From NCBI GenBank assembly GCA_016788185.1, contig JAEUTF010000058.1, forward strand, positions 1 to 57,927: a DNA stretch of 57,927 nt. The letters run 5' to 3'. Positions 42,247-50,287 of the stretch are shown in pieces. The position numbers and the translations under genes were made by a program. The notes beneath the pieces are model-generated. The model did not search any database. It was given only the letters and a program-made list of their open reading frames with translations, and was not told the DNA's origin. Every line of letters begins with the position of its first letter. Within the stretch, counting starts at the first letter, position 1. Source of the stretch: Bacteroidia bacterium (lineage in GTDB: Bacteria; Bacteroidota; Bacteroidia; AKYH767-A; OLB10).

Positions 42247-42938
42247 AAAACAGATCGATCTTATGGAAATGGGTCTGCGTGTTGACCTTGACGGGTCATT
42301 CGGTCGGGGCACAGATTTCAGAAATTTCTGGTGGGAACAGGGAATATGAAAAAGGACGATACAGGAATGCGGAGTCTTCCTACCGTAAAGCCCTTGAGAA
42401 AGATGCGCGTCAGTATACCGGAAACTATAATCTGGGGAATGCCCTTTACCGTCAGGGAAAGTTTGAAGAAGCCTCACAGCAATACCTGAATGCCTCGGCA
42501 TTTAATAACCAGAAAGAGACACAGGCAAAGTCACTCTACAACATGGGAAATGCTTTTCTCAAGGCGGAAAAGTACAAAGAGAGTGTCGAATCTTACAAGA
42601 AGGCTTTGCGCATCAATCCCGGGGATGAGGATGCCCGGTATAATTTGTCTTATGCTTTGAAAAAATTAAGGCAACAGCAGCAAAATCAGGAGAAGAACAA
42701 AGAAGATCAGCAAAAAAAGCAACAGGATCAGCAGCAGAAGAATCAGGATCAGCAAAAAGATCAGCAGCAGAAAGATCAGCAAAAAGAACAGCAACAGCAA
42801 TCGGGGCAGCAACCTAAACTCAGTAAAGAGGAAGCGGAGAGAATGCTTCGTGCTTTGAAGAACGATGAAAAGGATCTGCAAAAGGAAAAGGCAAGGAAAT
42901 ATCCGGTTACTTCTTCAAGTCCTGAGAAGAACTGGTGA
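42243..42938 (+). CDS. batC: TPR protein BatC with Gln-rich segment
   Basis: 231 residues. A signal peptide or N-terminal helix (about 1-23) leads to three TPR units (about 30-135), for example NYNLGNALYRQGKFEEA and YNMGNAFLKAEKYKES. A low-complexity Gln/Asp/Lys segment (about 145-195) precedes the conserved C-terminal KEEAERMLRALKNDEKDLQ. That end is typical of BatC, which scaffolds the VWA partners on the periplasmic side. The Gln-rich run is encoded by imperfect CAG/CAA repeats and may be unstable in length. Its 3' end overlaps the convergent aroK by 32 nt. No batE follows, so the operon is shorter than in Bacteroides. Confidence 0.88.
   Translation: MKNRSILWKWVCVLTLTGHSVGAQISEISGGNREYEKGRYRNAESSYRKALEKDARQYTGNYNLGNALYRQGKFEEASQQYLNASAFNNQKETQAKSLYNMGNAFLKAEKYKESVESYKKALRINPGDEDARYNLSYALKKLRQQQQNQEKNKEDQQKKQQDQQQKNQDQQKDQQQKDQQKEQQQQSGQQPKLSKEEAERMLRALKNDEKDLQKEKARKYPVTSSSPEKNW
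42670..42806 (+). repeat. Gln-codon low-complexity tract inside batC
   Basis: A purine-rich run of CAG/CAA/AAA/GAT codons with short motifs such as GATCAGCA(A/G) repeated five or more times at irregular spacing. It codes for the Gln/Lys/Asp-rich linker and is not a CRISPR array, because the spacing is irregular and the coding frame is kept. Confidence 0.75.
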
Positions 42939-43461
42939 CAGGTTGTTGTAGGGAGGAGACAATTGCTTCTGTCACTTCTTTCGCCGCCGGCTCTCCGTTT
43001 ACAGTGAGTGCCGATTCTGAATAGGAGGGAAGTCGCTTTTTCAGTGACGACAAAATGAACTCCATGATATCCACATCGTCCAGGTGCGCAATCAAGGGGC
43101 GTTTTTCTTTCCGGGGCGCAATCCTGTGAAACAATACACCCGGTTTACATTTCAGGTATACGGTCATCCCATGGGCTTTCATCCAGGCCATGTTTTGACC
43201 ATAAGCCGGGCAACCTCCTCCGGTAGCTACTACAATCTGATGCATGTTTTCCAGGCTTTTCAGAGCCTGCTGCTCCTGGTTTCTGAAATAATCTTCGCCA
43301 TGAACCCTGAAAATTTCCGGAATACTCAGGTGGGTTAATTTTTCAATGCGCTCATCCAGGTCGACATATTCAAACGCCAGTTTGCGTGCCAGAAGTTTGC
43401 CAACAGTAGTCTTTCCGGAGCCCATGTATCCGATAAGAAAAATTTTGTCAGGCAGTTCCAT
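42907..43461 (-). CDS. aroK: Shikimate kinase AroK
   Basis: 184 residues. It phosphorylates shikimate at the 3-OH with ATP, the fifth step of chorismate synthesis. Walker A is GYMGSGKTTVGK (about 12-23), followed by the shikimate-binding VDLDERIE (Asp35-type) and the VVATGGGCPAY loop (near residue 80). The lid motif PRKEKRPLI (near 116) contains the essential Arg. It is the last gene of the run ruvX-def-aroK on the minus strand, 6 nt after def. Its last 10 codons overlap the 3' end of the convergent batC gene, and the C-terminal tail (about 170-184) is poorly conserved. Confidence 0.94.
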   Translation of the reverse strand: MELPDKIFLIGYMGSGKTTVGKLLARKLAFEYVDLDERIEKLTHLSIPEIFRVHGEDYFRNQEQQALKSLENMHQIVVATGGGCPAYGQNMAWMKAHGMTVYLKCKPGVLFHRIAPRKEKRPLIAHLDDVDIMEFILSSLKKRLPSYSESALTVNGEPAAKEVTEAIVSSLQQPVTSSSQDLKK

Positions 43462-43467
43462 GCAGAT

Positions 43468-44028
43468 TCATCTGGATTTCGGGAAACGCATTTTGTAATC
43501 AACATCCACTTTCCCTTTGGATATGTCATTCAGCCGGCCTTTCAGCATGGTTTTCTTCAGCGGACTGAGTTTATCGGTGAAGAGTATGCCTTCAATGTGG
43601 TCGTATTCATGCTGGATAATCCGGGCAATAATGCCTGTATACTCTTCGGTGTGGGTATCAAAATTTAAATCCTGGTAGCGGATAGTCAGTGTGGGAAGGC
43701 GGTTCACATCTTCCCGGATACCAGGAATGCTGAGGCATCCTTCGTTAAACTTCCAGGTTTCCCCCTCTTCACTCAGGATTTCTGCATTTATAAAAATCTT
43801 CTTGAATCCGTCACAGGAGGAATCTTCCTCCTTAAAAGGGCTGGCGTCAATCACGAAAAGCCGTATCGCCAAACCGATCTGCGGGGCCGCCAATCCAACC
43901 CCCTGGCTGTGATACATGGTTTTAAACATGTTGTCAATAAGCTCAGTCAGTTTGGGATGATCAGGGTGTATGGCAAGGGCTTTTTTCCGCAATACCGGAT
44001 CGCCATAGGCTACAATAGGGTAGATCAT
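43468..44028 (-). CDS. def: Peptide deformylase
   Basis: 186 residues. It removes the formyl group from the N-terminal methionine of nascent proteins, using Fe2+. The three deformylase motifs are clear: GVGLAAPQIG (about 43-52), EGCLSIPG (near residue 97-104, with the metal-binding Cys) and QHEYDHIEG (near 142-150, with the two metal-binding His and catalytic Glu). The ATG overlaps the stop of ruvX by 4 nt, so it is translationally coupled. An insertion near residue 75 (SPFKEEDSSCDGFKK) is slightly longer than in E. coli. Expected to be essential. Confidence 0.95.
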   Translation of the reverse strand: MIYPIVAYGDPVLRKKALAIHPDHPKLTELIDNMFKTMYHSQGVGLAAPQIGLAIRLFVIDASPFKEEDSSCDGFKKIFINAEILSEEGETWKFNEGCLSIPGIREDVNRLPTLTIRYQDLNFDTHTEEYTGIIARIIQHEYDHIEGILFTDKLSPLKKTMLKGRLNDISKGKVDVDYKMRFPKSR

Positions 44029-44447
44029 TCTTTAAATGGAATACTGGTTAAATAATCTTGCAATAAAATAGTGGCACTGACCCGGTCGAGTACCCCTTTA
44101 TCTCTTCGTACTTTTCTTGATTGTCCGCTTTCTAGCAAACTGCGGCTGGCGATTTTTGAAGTGAAACGCTCATCAAATAGTCGGACGGGGATAGCCGGAA
44201 ATTTTGTTTGGAGGAGCCGGCAGAACCCGTGAACCATTCGGGTGGTTTCAGAATCGGTGTTGTTTAATCTCTTGGGTTCCCCCACAATGATCAGTGCAAC
44301 TTCCTCTTTTGTGGTATAGTGATGGAGATACTCAAATATACTTTTTGTAGGTACAGTATCTAGCGCGCTGGCAATGGTTTGAGTGGGATCGGTTACGGCA
44401 ATTCCGCAGCGCCTGGTTCCGTAATCAATAGCCATTATCCTGCCCAT
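44025..44447 (-). CDS. ruvX: Putative pre-16S rRNA nuclease / Holliday junction resolvase RuvX (YqgF)
   Basis: 140 residues, a single RNase H-fold domain. The active-site acidic residues are seen in AIDYGTRRCGIAVTD (about 5-19), then GEPKRLNNTDSE (near 58-69), DERFTS (near 90-95) and the C-terminal VLDRVSATILLQDYL (near 118-132). The enzyme is annotated as a resolvase by fold, but in E. coli it is also required for 16S rRNA 5' end processing. The gene heads the ruvX-def-aroK run. A TATTTTTG box ends only 5 nt before its ATG, pointing to a leaderless or near-leaderless mRNA. Confidence 0.93.
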   Translation of the reverse strand: MGRIMAIDYGTRRCGIAVTDPTQTIASALDTVPTKSIFEYLHHYTTKEEVALIIVGEPKRLNNTDSETTRMVHGFCRLLQTKFPAIPVRLFDERFTSKIASRSLLESGQSRKVRRDKGVLDRVSATILLQDYLTSIPFKE

Positions 44448-44452
44448 GCATG

Positions 44453-44460
44453 CAAAAATA
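44453..44460 (-). promoter_or_regulatory. -7 promoter element of ruvX-def-aroK
   Basis: TATTTTTG on the minus strand is an exact TAnnTTTG match and ends 5 nt before the ruvX ATG at 44447. It lies in a 67-nt divergent region that also holds the dapD promoter. Confidence 0.5.
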
Positions 44461-44481
44461 CACAGCTTCTGAATAGTTTAT

Positions 44482-44489
44482 TAGTTTTG
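44482..44489 (+). promoter_or_regulatory. -7 promoter element of dapD
   Basis: TAGTTTTG is an exact TAnnTTTG match and ends 25 nt before the ATG at 44515, giving an untranslated leader of about 20 nt. The divergent ruvX element lies 21 nt away, so the two promoters share upstream sequence. Confidence 0.5.
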
Positions 44490-44514
44490 GTATCCAATTC
44501 ATGAAAATAATGCA

Positions 44515-45321
44515 ATGAAAGAGATCATTGAAAATGCCTGGAACGACCGTAACCTCCTCCAGGAGAAAGAAGTCAGGATGGCCATTGAAAGTGTCATTGA
44601 TCAGCTCGATTCCGGGAAAATTCGGGTGGCCAGCCCGGTAGAAGGGAAATGGGTGGTGAATGACTGGGTTAAAAAGGCTGTAATTTTGTATTTCCCGATC
44701 ATGAAAATGCAGACCATCGAAGTAGGTCCTTTTGAATTCCATGATAAAATTCCACTCAAAAACAATTTTGAAAGTCTTGGAGTAAGGGTGGTGCCGCATG
44801 GTTTGGCCCGGCATGGCGCCTTCCTGGCGAGAGGGGTAATCCTCATGCCGTCCTATGTGAACATCGGAGCCTATGTGGATGAGGGCACCATGGTGGATAC
44901 CTGGGCCACCGTAGGGTCCTGTGCCCAGATTGGGAAGCATGTTCACCTCAGCGGAGGAGTGGGAATCGGAGGGGTGCTCGAACCGGTGCAGGCAGCGCCG
45001 GTCATTATTGAGGACAATTGTTTTGTCGGTTCGCGCTGCATCGTGGTGGAAGGGGTGCATGTTGAAAAGGAGGCTGTGCTCGGTGCGAATGTAGTTTTAA
45101 CGCAATCGACCCGTATCATCGATGTGACCGGCAATCAACCCATTGAATACAAAGGACGTGTTCCCGCTCGCTCCGTGGTGATACCGGGATCTTATGCAAA
45201 GAAATTTCCGGCCGGCGAATACCAGGTCCCCTGCGCTTTGATTATTGGACAAAGGAAACCCAGTACGGATCAGAAAACCTCCCTGAATGATGCCCTCAGG
45301 GATTTTCAGGTAGCCGTGTAA
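44515..45321 (+). CDS. dapD: 2,3,4,5-tetrahydropyridine-2,6-dicarboxylate N-succinyltransferase DapD
   Basis: 268 residues, close to the length of E. coli DapD. It transfers succinyl from succinyl-CoA to tetrahydrodipicolinate in the lysine/diaminopimelate pathway. The N-terminal helical domain (about 1-100) is followed by left-handed beta-helix hexapeptide repeats (VNIGAYVDEGTMVDTWATVGSCAQIG and GGVGIGGVLEPVQAAPV, about 122-165). The conserved substrate-binding region EDNCFVGSRCIVVEG lies near residue 171-185. The gene stands alone on the plus strand, ends 1 nt before the convergent universal stress gene, and has its own promoter. It implies that the succinylase branch rather than the DapL aminotransferase is used. 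Confidence 0.95.
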   Translation: MKEIIENAWNDRNLLQEKEVRMAIESVIDQLDSGKIRVASPVEGKWVVNDWVKKAVILYFPIMKMQTIEVGPFEFHDKIPLKNNFESLGVRVVPHGLARHGAFLARGVILMPSYVNIGAYVDEGTMVDTWATVGSCAQIGKHVHLSGGVGIGGVLEPVQAAPVIIEDNCFVGSRCIVVEGVHVEKEAVLGANVVLTQSTRIIDVTGNQPIEYKGRVPARSVVIPGSYAKKFPAGEYQVPCALIIGQRKPSTDQKTSLNDALRDFQVAV

Positions 45322-45322
45322 A

Positions 45323-46180
45323 TCACAACACAATTTCTCCTTTACTACCGTGCGAATGAATTGCCAGGAGTGGGATTTTGGTGTGGAAGACCAGCCGCTG
45401 GGTAATGCTGCGGTCAAAAATTCTTTCAATAAAGTTGCGTTTTCTGGTAGCCGTAACCAGAAGATCTGTTTTATTAACGCTTAAATAGTCGTGCAGGGTT
45501 TTAACGATGTCTGTTTCACTGATGGATTCTGCTTTAATTCCGGCGTATTTTATGGTAGGTAGCACCTCGGTCTGGAACCAATTACGCAGAGCCGCCTCCG
45601 GATCCCTTGCGTGCCCGTCTTCAATGTGCAGCAAAGTAATTTCGGGATTCTTTTTTCCGAAAAGAGCTATGATCTTTTTCAGGCTCACGATATCATCCGG
45701 CTGCATATTGGTGGCAAAAACAATTTTATTCATACCTTGATATTCGGACTCTTCCGGGACGGCCAGGACAGGAATCTCCGTGTGCCGGATCAGACTGGAG
45801 GTGTTGCTGCCAACCAGAATTTCCTTCATGCCGCTGGCTCCGCGTGTTCCCATGACAATCAAATCAACCCCTCTGCTGGAAGCACATTCGGGGATTAATT
45901 CAACCGGGAATCCGGTCTTGGTAAGCGCTTCAAATTCAGTTTTGGGGTAGCGCTTGCCCAGACTCAGACGCAAAGCAGCCAATTGTTCGTTTTCTATTTT
46001 TTCAAGTTCGAAGGCATTGTTGAATTCTGCCTCTTCAGCGGTAACCGCCAGATGCAATCCAACAGCATGAAAGATGATGACCTTGCTGTTGTTTTCACCG
46101 GCAATTTTAGCTGCGAAATGAAGCGCTTTCGTGGCGGGTTCAGAAAAGTCAGTCGGAACCAGGATTTTATGGATGGCCAT
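45323..46180 (-). CDS. Tandem-domain universal stress protein
   Basis: 285 residues with two UspA domains (about 1-145 and 150-280). The first opens with KILVPTDFSEPATKALHFAA and carries the ATP-binding loop GTRGASGMKEILVGSNTSS (about 111-129). The second has ATRKRNFIERIFDRS, in which the Gly-x2-Gly loop is missing, so only the first domain probably binds nucleotide. Universal stress proteins respond to starvation, oxidants or hypoxia; their targets are rarely known. The gene is on the minus strand with an exact -7 element 20 nt upstream, and ends 1 nt from the convergent dapD. Confidence 0.92.
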   Translation of the reverse strand: MAIHKILVPTDFSEPATKALHFAAKIAGENNSKVIIFHAVGLHLAVTAEEAEFNNAFELEKIENEQLAALRLSLGKRYPKTEFEALTKTGFPVELIPECASSRGVDLIVMGTRGASGMKEILVGSNTSSLIRHTEIPVLAVPEESEYQGMNKIVFATNMQPDDIVSLKKIIALFGKKNPEITLLHIEDGHARDPEAALRNWFQTEVLPTIKYAGIKAESISETDIVKTLHDYLSVNKTDLLVTATRKRNFIERIFDRSITQRLVFHTKIPLLAIHSHGSKGEIVL

Positions 46181-46200
46181 GCTATTCTTTGATTTTATAT

Positions 46201-46208
46201 CAAATGTA
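46201..46208 (-). promoter_or_regulatory. -7 promoter element of the universal stress gene
   Basis: TACATTTG on the minus strand is an exact TAnnTTTG match and ends 20 nt before the ATG at 46180. A -33 TTG with correct spacing is not evident. Confidence 0.5.
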
Positions 46209-46267
46209 TTTCACCTTGGCCTGGTTTAGCATGAGGCGGGTCAAACTTTCCCCTGACATTTGTCAAA

Positions 46268-46282
46268 CAACAGGCCCTGTTG
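46268..46282. promoter_or_regulatory. 15-bp palindrome, possible operator
   Basis: CAACAGG-C-CCTGTTG is a perfect inverted repeat with a single central base. It lies about 60 nt upstream of the universal stress promoter element and about 150 nt upstream of the divergent NYN gene. A dimeric regulator could bind here; no such regulator is identified. Confidence 0.3.
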
Positions 46283-46399
46283 ATCTGCAAGATGGGCCAA
46301 TGCATCCGTGATCCTCGCCATGGATGACCTTCTAGGCTTCAGCGGGTTGGTGGATGCATTACTTAAAGCCCGGGATGTAAGATGATACATGAAAATAAA

Positions 46400-46429
46400 T
46401 TGTTATATGTAAACGAATTGATACTTTAG
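46400..46429 (+). promoter_or_regulatory. Promoter of the NYN gene: TTG, 19 nt, TACTTTAG
   Basis: TTG (46400-46402) is followed 19 nt later by TACTTTAG (46422-46429), which differs from TAnnTTTG at one base. It ends 4 nt before the ATG at 46434, so this would also be a leaderless start. Confidence 0.4.
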
Positions 46430-46433
46430 CGGA

Positions 46434-47153
46434 ATGATTAAAGCAATGTTGTTTATTGATGGGAGTTGGCTGTATCATGTTCGCCCTTACTTACTTAATC
46501 TGGATGGCAAACCGGATTTCGAAATTGATTACAAGGCCTTGCCCATGCTTGTAAAGGATCATCTGCAGGGGCAAATGAATGCAGAGGTGGATCTTGTCAG
46601 AACAAATTATTTCGGAACGATAGCGGTCAATAAGCCCGGGCACGATAACCAGCGGGAAAGGCAGTTTTATGAAATGTTAAACAAACGATGTTTTTACAAT
46701 ACTGAAATTTATGAATTTGACTTCCGGAACCGGGAAAGCGGCCGGAAGGAGAATTGCCTTGAAACAGGCCTTACCTCCGTGGCTTTGTTTCATGCCTTTC
46801 AGACAGGTGTTTTTGAGGTGGCATGCCTGCTGGCAGGGGATATTGATTACCAACCTTTACTGAAGCATCTGAGGCTCCTGGGTAAACGAACCATGCTTTT
46901 AGGGGTAAGAGGGTCCAATGGTTTTTACCCAACTCACCCCCGCTTATTGGAAGAGGCCAATCTTTTTGATTTTCCTCCTCTTTTTCTGGATGATCATCTG
47001 AAAAAACTGCAATATCAGCGTGTGGAGCAAATTCGGACCTGCGATAACTGCGGTAAGGAGGAAGCGACCACCTTTACTTCCGAATGGTTTTACTGCCGGA
47101 ACTGCCGGGATGAACACCGGCAGATGCGTACACGACAGAATCTGGAGACCTGA
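46434..47153 (+). CDS. NYN domain (PIN-like) protein with C-terminal zinc ribbon
   Basis: 239 residues. The N-terminal NYN/LabA-type domain (about 1-190) has the first acidic residue in FIDGSWLYHV (Asp9), a second site near LETGLTSVALFHA, and the acidic pair in LLAGDIDYQPLLKHL (about 139-153). This is the arrangement of PIN-like metal-dependent RNases, and a G-x-S-x-x-H loop follows. The C-terminal tail holds a four-Cys zinc ribbon, CDNCGKEE...FYCRNC (Cys203, 206, 221, 224), which probably binds nucleic acid. A role in RNA processing or decay is inferred. It lies divergent from the universal stress gene, with a candidate promoter close to its start. Confidence 0.85.
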   Translation: MIKAMLFIDGSWLYHVRPYLLNLDGKPDFEIDYKALPMLVKDHLQGQMNAEVDLVRTNYFGTIAVNKPGHDNQRERQFYEMLNKRCFYNTEIYEFDFRNRESGRKENCLETGLTSVALFHAFQTGVFEVACLLAGDIDYQPLLKHLRLLGKRTMLLGVRGSNGFYPTHPRLLEEANLFDFPPLFLDDHLKKLQYQRVEQIRTCDNCGKEEATTFTSEWFYCRNCRDEHRQMRTRQNLET

Positions 47154-47246
47154 TTCAGAAGCAGGAAGAAGATTGATAAAGACCTGCTTTACGGCTTTCT
47201 TTGTTTTCTAGCTGGTCAGGGTATTATTCACAGATGTAATGTGAAA

Positions 47247-47254
47247 TAACTTTG
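47247..47254 (+). promoter_or_regulatory. -7 promoter element of the GH3 fusion gene
   Basis: TAACTTTG is an exact TAnnTTTG match, 22 nt before an ATG at 47277 and 43 nt before the preferred ATG at 47298. Confidence 0.5.
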
Positions 47255-47297
47255 GCTTAAGCTCGTTTTTCAGGGTATGCTTTTTTTACTATTGTGT

Positions 47298-50237
47298 ATG
47301 CATCTGAAGAGAACCATCTTGCTGATTATCTTCCTTGTCTTTGGTCTTTACAAGGTTCAGGCTCAAAGGAGTGTTCCGTGTTTCGATACCCGGGCATCCA
47401 GGCATTGGGCCGATAGTTTATTCAATAGCATGGATTATTGGGAAAAGATCGGCCAGCTTTTTATGGTGGATGCATTTTCAAACAAGGATTCAATGCATGT
47501 TGCTCAGATCACGCAACTGATAGATTCCTTTCACATCGGAGGACTCATTTTTTTCCAGGGAGGACCGGTCAGGCAAGCCAACCTGACCAATTTTTATCAG
47601 GCAAGATCTAAATACCCTTTGTTGATTGGAATTGACGGTGAATGGGGATTGAACATGCGTCTTGATAGTACGATCCGATTCCCGCGGCAAATGACCCTGA
47701 GTGCCGGAGCCGGTGAAGGCGAAATCTATAGAATGGGTGCAGAAATTGCCCGCCAGTGCCGGCGCATAGGCATTCATATCAATTTCGCTCCGGACGTTGA
47801 CATCAACAACAATCCGCTGAATCCAATCATCAACAGCCGTTCTTTCGGTGAAGATAAGGAGGTGGTTACCCGCTTCGGGAGGAGTTATATGCTTGGCATG
47901 CAGGAAAACGGTGTGATGGCTTGCGCAAAACACTTTCCCGGACACGGCGATACCGACACCGATTCCCATTATGATCTGCCCGTGATCAAAGCGCACCCGG
48001 CAAGAATTGATTCTCTGGAATTGTACCCCTTTAAAAAATTAATTCGTGAAGGACTCGCCGCCGTCATGGTAGCCCATTTGTTCGTACCGGGTATTGATTC
48101 TACCCCGAACCGCGCCAGTACGCTGTCTTCTGCCATAGTATGCGACCTCCTGAAGGATAGCCTCCGTTTTGATGGCCTTGTGTTTACCGATGCCCTCAAC
48201 ATGAAAGGAGTGGCGAACTTCTATGCTCCCGGTGAACTGGAAGTGAACGCCTTGCTGGCAGGAAATGATGTATTGCTTTATCCCCGCGATGTGGCCCGTG
48301 CAGTAGAACAGATTCATTTCGCTATACAGAATTGCATCATTGATCAGTCTTTGATCGACGAGAAGGTGATAAAAATACTCAGGGCTAAGTACTGGGCCGG
48401 CTTGTCCGTCGACAAACAAATTGAAACCAACGGGCTTTACCGGGATTTGAATTCCTACGGGGCCTCCTGGCTGAACTATTCATTGTATGAGGATGCACCC
48501 ACCTTGTTGAAAAACGAAAAGGATATCATCCCGCTCAATTCCTATTACAGAGATTGCATGGCCTCTGTCGTTTTAAACGATACCTGTAACAATCCATTTC
48601 AATTGCAGTTGGCGGCCTACGGCCATGTAGATGCTTTTTATATGCCCAAAGAGGCCTCTGCGTTTTTAATGGATAGTCTGGCTAAGGTTCTGAATGATTA
48701 CGACCGGGTCATTGTGAGCATTCATAACACATCAATCAATGCCCAGAAAAACTTCGGACTCAGCCCTTCGGTAATAGAAATGACGGAGAAACTCGGTCGA
48801 CTGAAAGGAAGTGTGCTGTGTGTCTTTGGGAATGCCTATGTGTTAGGGAAACTTCGCGGAGCGGAGCATTATGAAGCCATTGTTGAGGCCTACGAAGACA
48901 CCTACCTTCCCCAGGTACAAACCGCTCAGAAGATATTCGGAGCAACAGCCTTCAGCGGAAAATTACCTGTTTCGGCCTATCCGGAATTTGTGCTGGGACA
49001 GGGCCTGAAATCAGTTCCTGTGAATTGTCTTAAATATACCCTTCCGGAAGAGTGTTCGGTTGAATCCAATCGGCTATCAGAAATAGACAGCCTGATGCAG
49101 AAGGCGATCGGGGATTCGGTTTTTCCGGGCGCCCAGTTGCTCATTGCAAAAGATCAGAAGGTGATTTTTAGCAAATCCTTCGGATGGCATACCTACGAAA
49201 GGCTACGACCGGTTAAAAATACAGATGTGTACGACATCGCTTCCGTCACTAAAATTGCCGCTACTGCACTGGCGGCGATGTATCTGTACGATAAACGAAA
49301 GCTGGATCCGGATGCGAAGGCTTCACGGTACCTGCCCGCACTGAAGCATAGCAATAAAAAGGACATCACCATACGGCAACTGATGGCGCACGAGGCCGGC
49401 TTGAAAGCCTGGATTCCTTTCTGGAAGGAAACGGTGGACAGCAACGGATGGGTGCAGGGAATGTATAGTAAAGTTCAGGAAAAGGGATATGCGCTGAAGG
49501 TGGCCGATAGTATGTATATCAAGGATGATTATCGTGAAATCATCTGGAAGGAAATTCTGGAGAGCCCCTTGGAGACAACCGGAAAGTATGTGTATTCAGA
49601 TCTCGGTCTGATCATTCTGCAAAAAATCATCGAAAAAATCAGTGGAAAGCCATTGGATCATCTGGTCGAAGATGTGTTTTACAAGCCGCTTGGCTTGTGT
49701 AAATTTGGCTATCATCCTTTGCAATGGACCAGCCGGGAGAATATTGTTCCTTCAGAACGGGATTCTGCATTCAGAAGGCAGGTGGTACAAGGCTATGTGC
49801 ATGACCCAGCAGCAGCCATGATGGGTGGAGTGGCAGGGCATGCCGGGGTGTTTTCGAATGCACAGGCACTGGCCGTCATCATGCAAATGTTACTGAATAA
49901 CGGAGAATATGCAGGCCGGCATTATCTGCGGGCTGAAACCGTGAAAAAATTTACTGCAAAGGCTTATCCTGAAACGGTGAATCGGAGGGGATTGATTTTT
50001 GACAAGCCTGACCCGGCTGCCGGCGAGAACGGTCCGGCGGCAACAAATGCCTCGCCGCTTTCATTTGGTCATTCTGGCTTTACCGGCACCTATGCATGGG
50101 CCGATCCTCAAAGCGGACTTGTATATATCTTCCTGTCAAACCGGGTTTACCCCACAGCCCTCAATAATAAACTGGCAAAAACCAACCTAAGAACCCGGAT
50201 CATGAAAATGGCCATTGAGGCTTTCCCTGCTAATTAA
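47298..50237 (+). CDS. GH3 glycosidase (NagZ-like) fused to a beta-lactamase-like serine hydrolase
   Basis: About 979 residues. Two starts are possible (47277 and 47298); the second gives a standard signal peptide, MHLKRTILLIIFLVFGLYKVQAQ. The N-terminal GH3 domain (about 25-390) has the NagZ motif KHFPGHGDTDTDSH with its His/Asp catalytic pair. A GH3 C-terminal-like linker follows. The last third (about 600-979) is a class C beta-lactamase/penicillin-binding fold, with the SxxK nucleophile in IASVTKIAA, a Tyr-Ser-Asp in YVYSDLG instead of YxN, and an HSG motif near the end in place of KTG. The fusion is common in Bacteroidota and suggests combined muropeptide sugar cleavage and ester/peptide hydrolysis in the periplasm. 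Substrate is inferred. Confidence 0.9.
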   Translation: MHLKRTILLIIFLVFGLYKVQAQRSVPCFDTRASRHWADSLFNSMDYWEKIGQLFMVDAFSNKDSMHVAQITQLIDSFHIGGLIFFQGGPVRQANLTNFYQARSKYPLLIGIDGEWGLNMRLDSTIRFPRQMTLSAGAGEGEIYRMGAEIARQCRRIGIHINFAPDVDINNNPLNPIINSRSFGEDKEVVTRFGRSYMLGMQENGVMACAKHFPGHGDTDTDSHYDLPVIKAHPARIDSLELYPFKKLIREGLAAVMVAHLFVPGIDSTPNRASTLSSAIVCDLLKDSLRFDGLVFTDALNMKGVANFYAPGELEVNALLAGNDVLLYPRDVARAVEQIHFAIQNCIIDQSLIDEKVIKILRAKYWAGLSVDKQIETNGLYRDLNSYGASWLNYSLYEDAPTLLKNEKDIIPLNSYYRDCMASVVLNDTCNNPFQLQLAAYGHVDAFYMPKEASAFLMDSLAKVLNDYDRVIVSIHNTSINAQKNFGLSPSVIEMTEKLGRLKGSVLCVFGNAYVLGKLRGAEHYEAIVEAYEDTYLPQVQTAQKIFGATAFSGKLPVSAYPEFVLGQGLKSVPVNCLKYTLPEECSVESNRLSEIDSLMQKAIGDSVFPGAQLLIAKDQKVIFSKSFGWHTYERLRPVKNTDVYDIASVTKIAATALAAMYLYDKRKLDPDAKASRYLPALKHSNKKDITIRQLMAHEAGLKAWIPFWKETVDSNGWVQGMYSKVQEKGYALKVADSMYIKDDYREIIWKEILESPLETTGKYVYSDLGLIILQKIIEKISGKPLDHLVEDVFYKPLGLCKFGYHPLQWTSRENIVPSERDSAFRRQVVQGYVHDPAAAMMGGVAGHAGVFSNAQALAVIMQMLLNNGEYAGRHYLRAETVKKFTAKAYPETVNRRGLIFDKPDPAAGENGPAATNASPLSFGHSGFTGTYAWADPQSGLVYIFLSNRVYPTALNNKLAKTNLRTRIMKMAIEAFPAN

Positions 50238-50287
50238 CAGGGTACAACTATAAAATAACCTTACCCCTGATTCGTCTCATAAATAAC

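Noticed and set aside
42670..42806. Possible CRISPR-like or satellite repeat
   Set aside because: The repeats are imperfect CAG/CAA codons within batC in one open frame, with irregular spacing and no spacers.
47159..47189. Terminator after the NYN gene
   Set aside because: AAGCAGG and CCTGCTT can pair, but the loop is 17 nt and no clean T run follows, so the evidence is weak.
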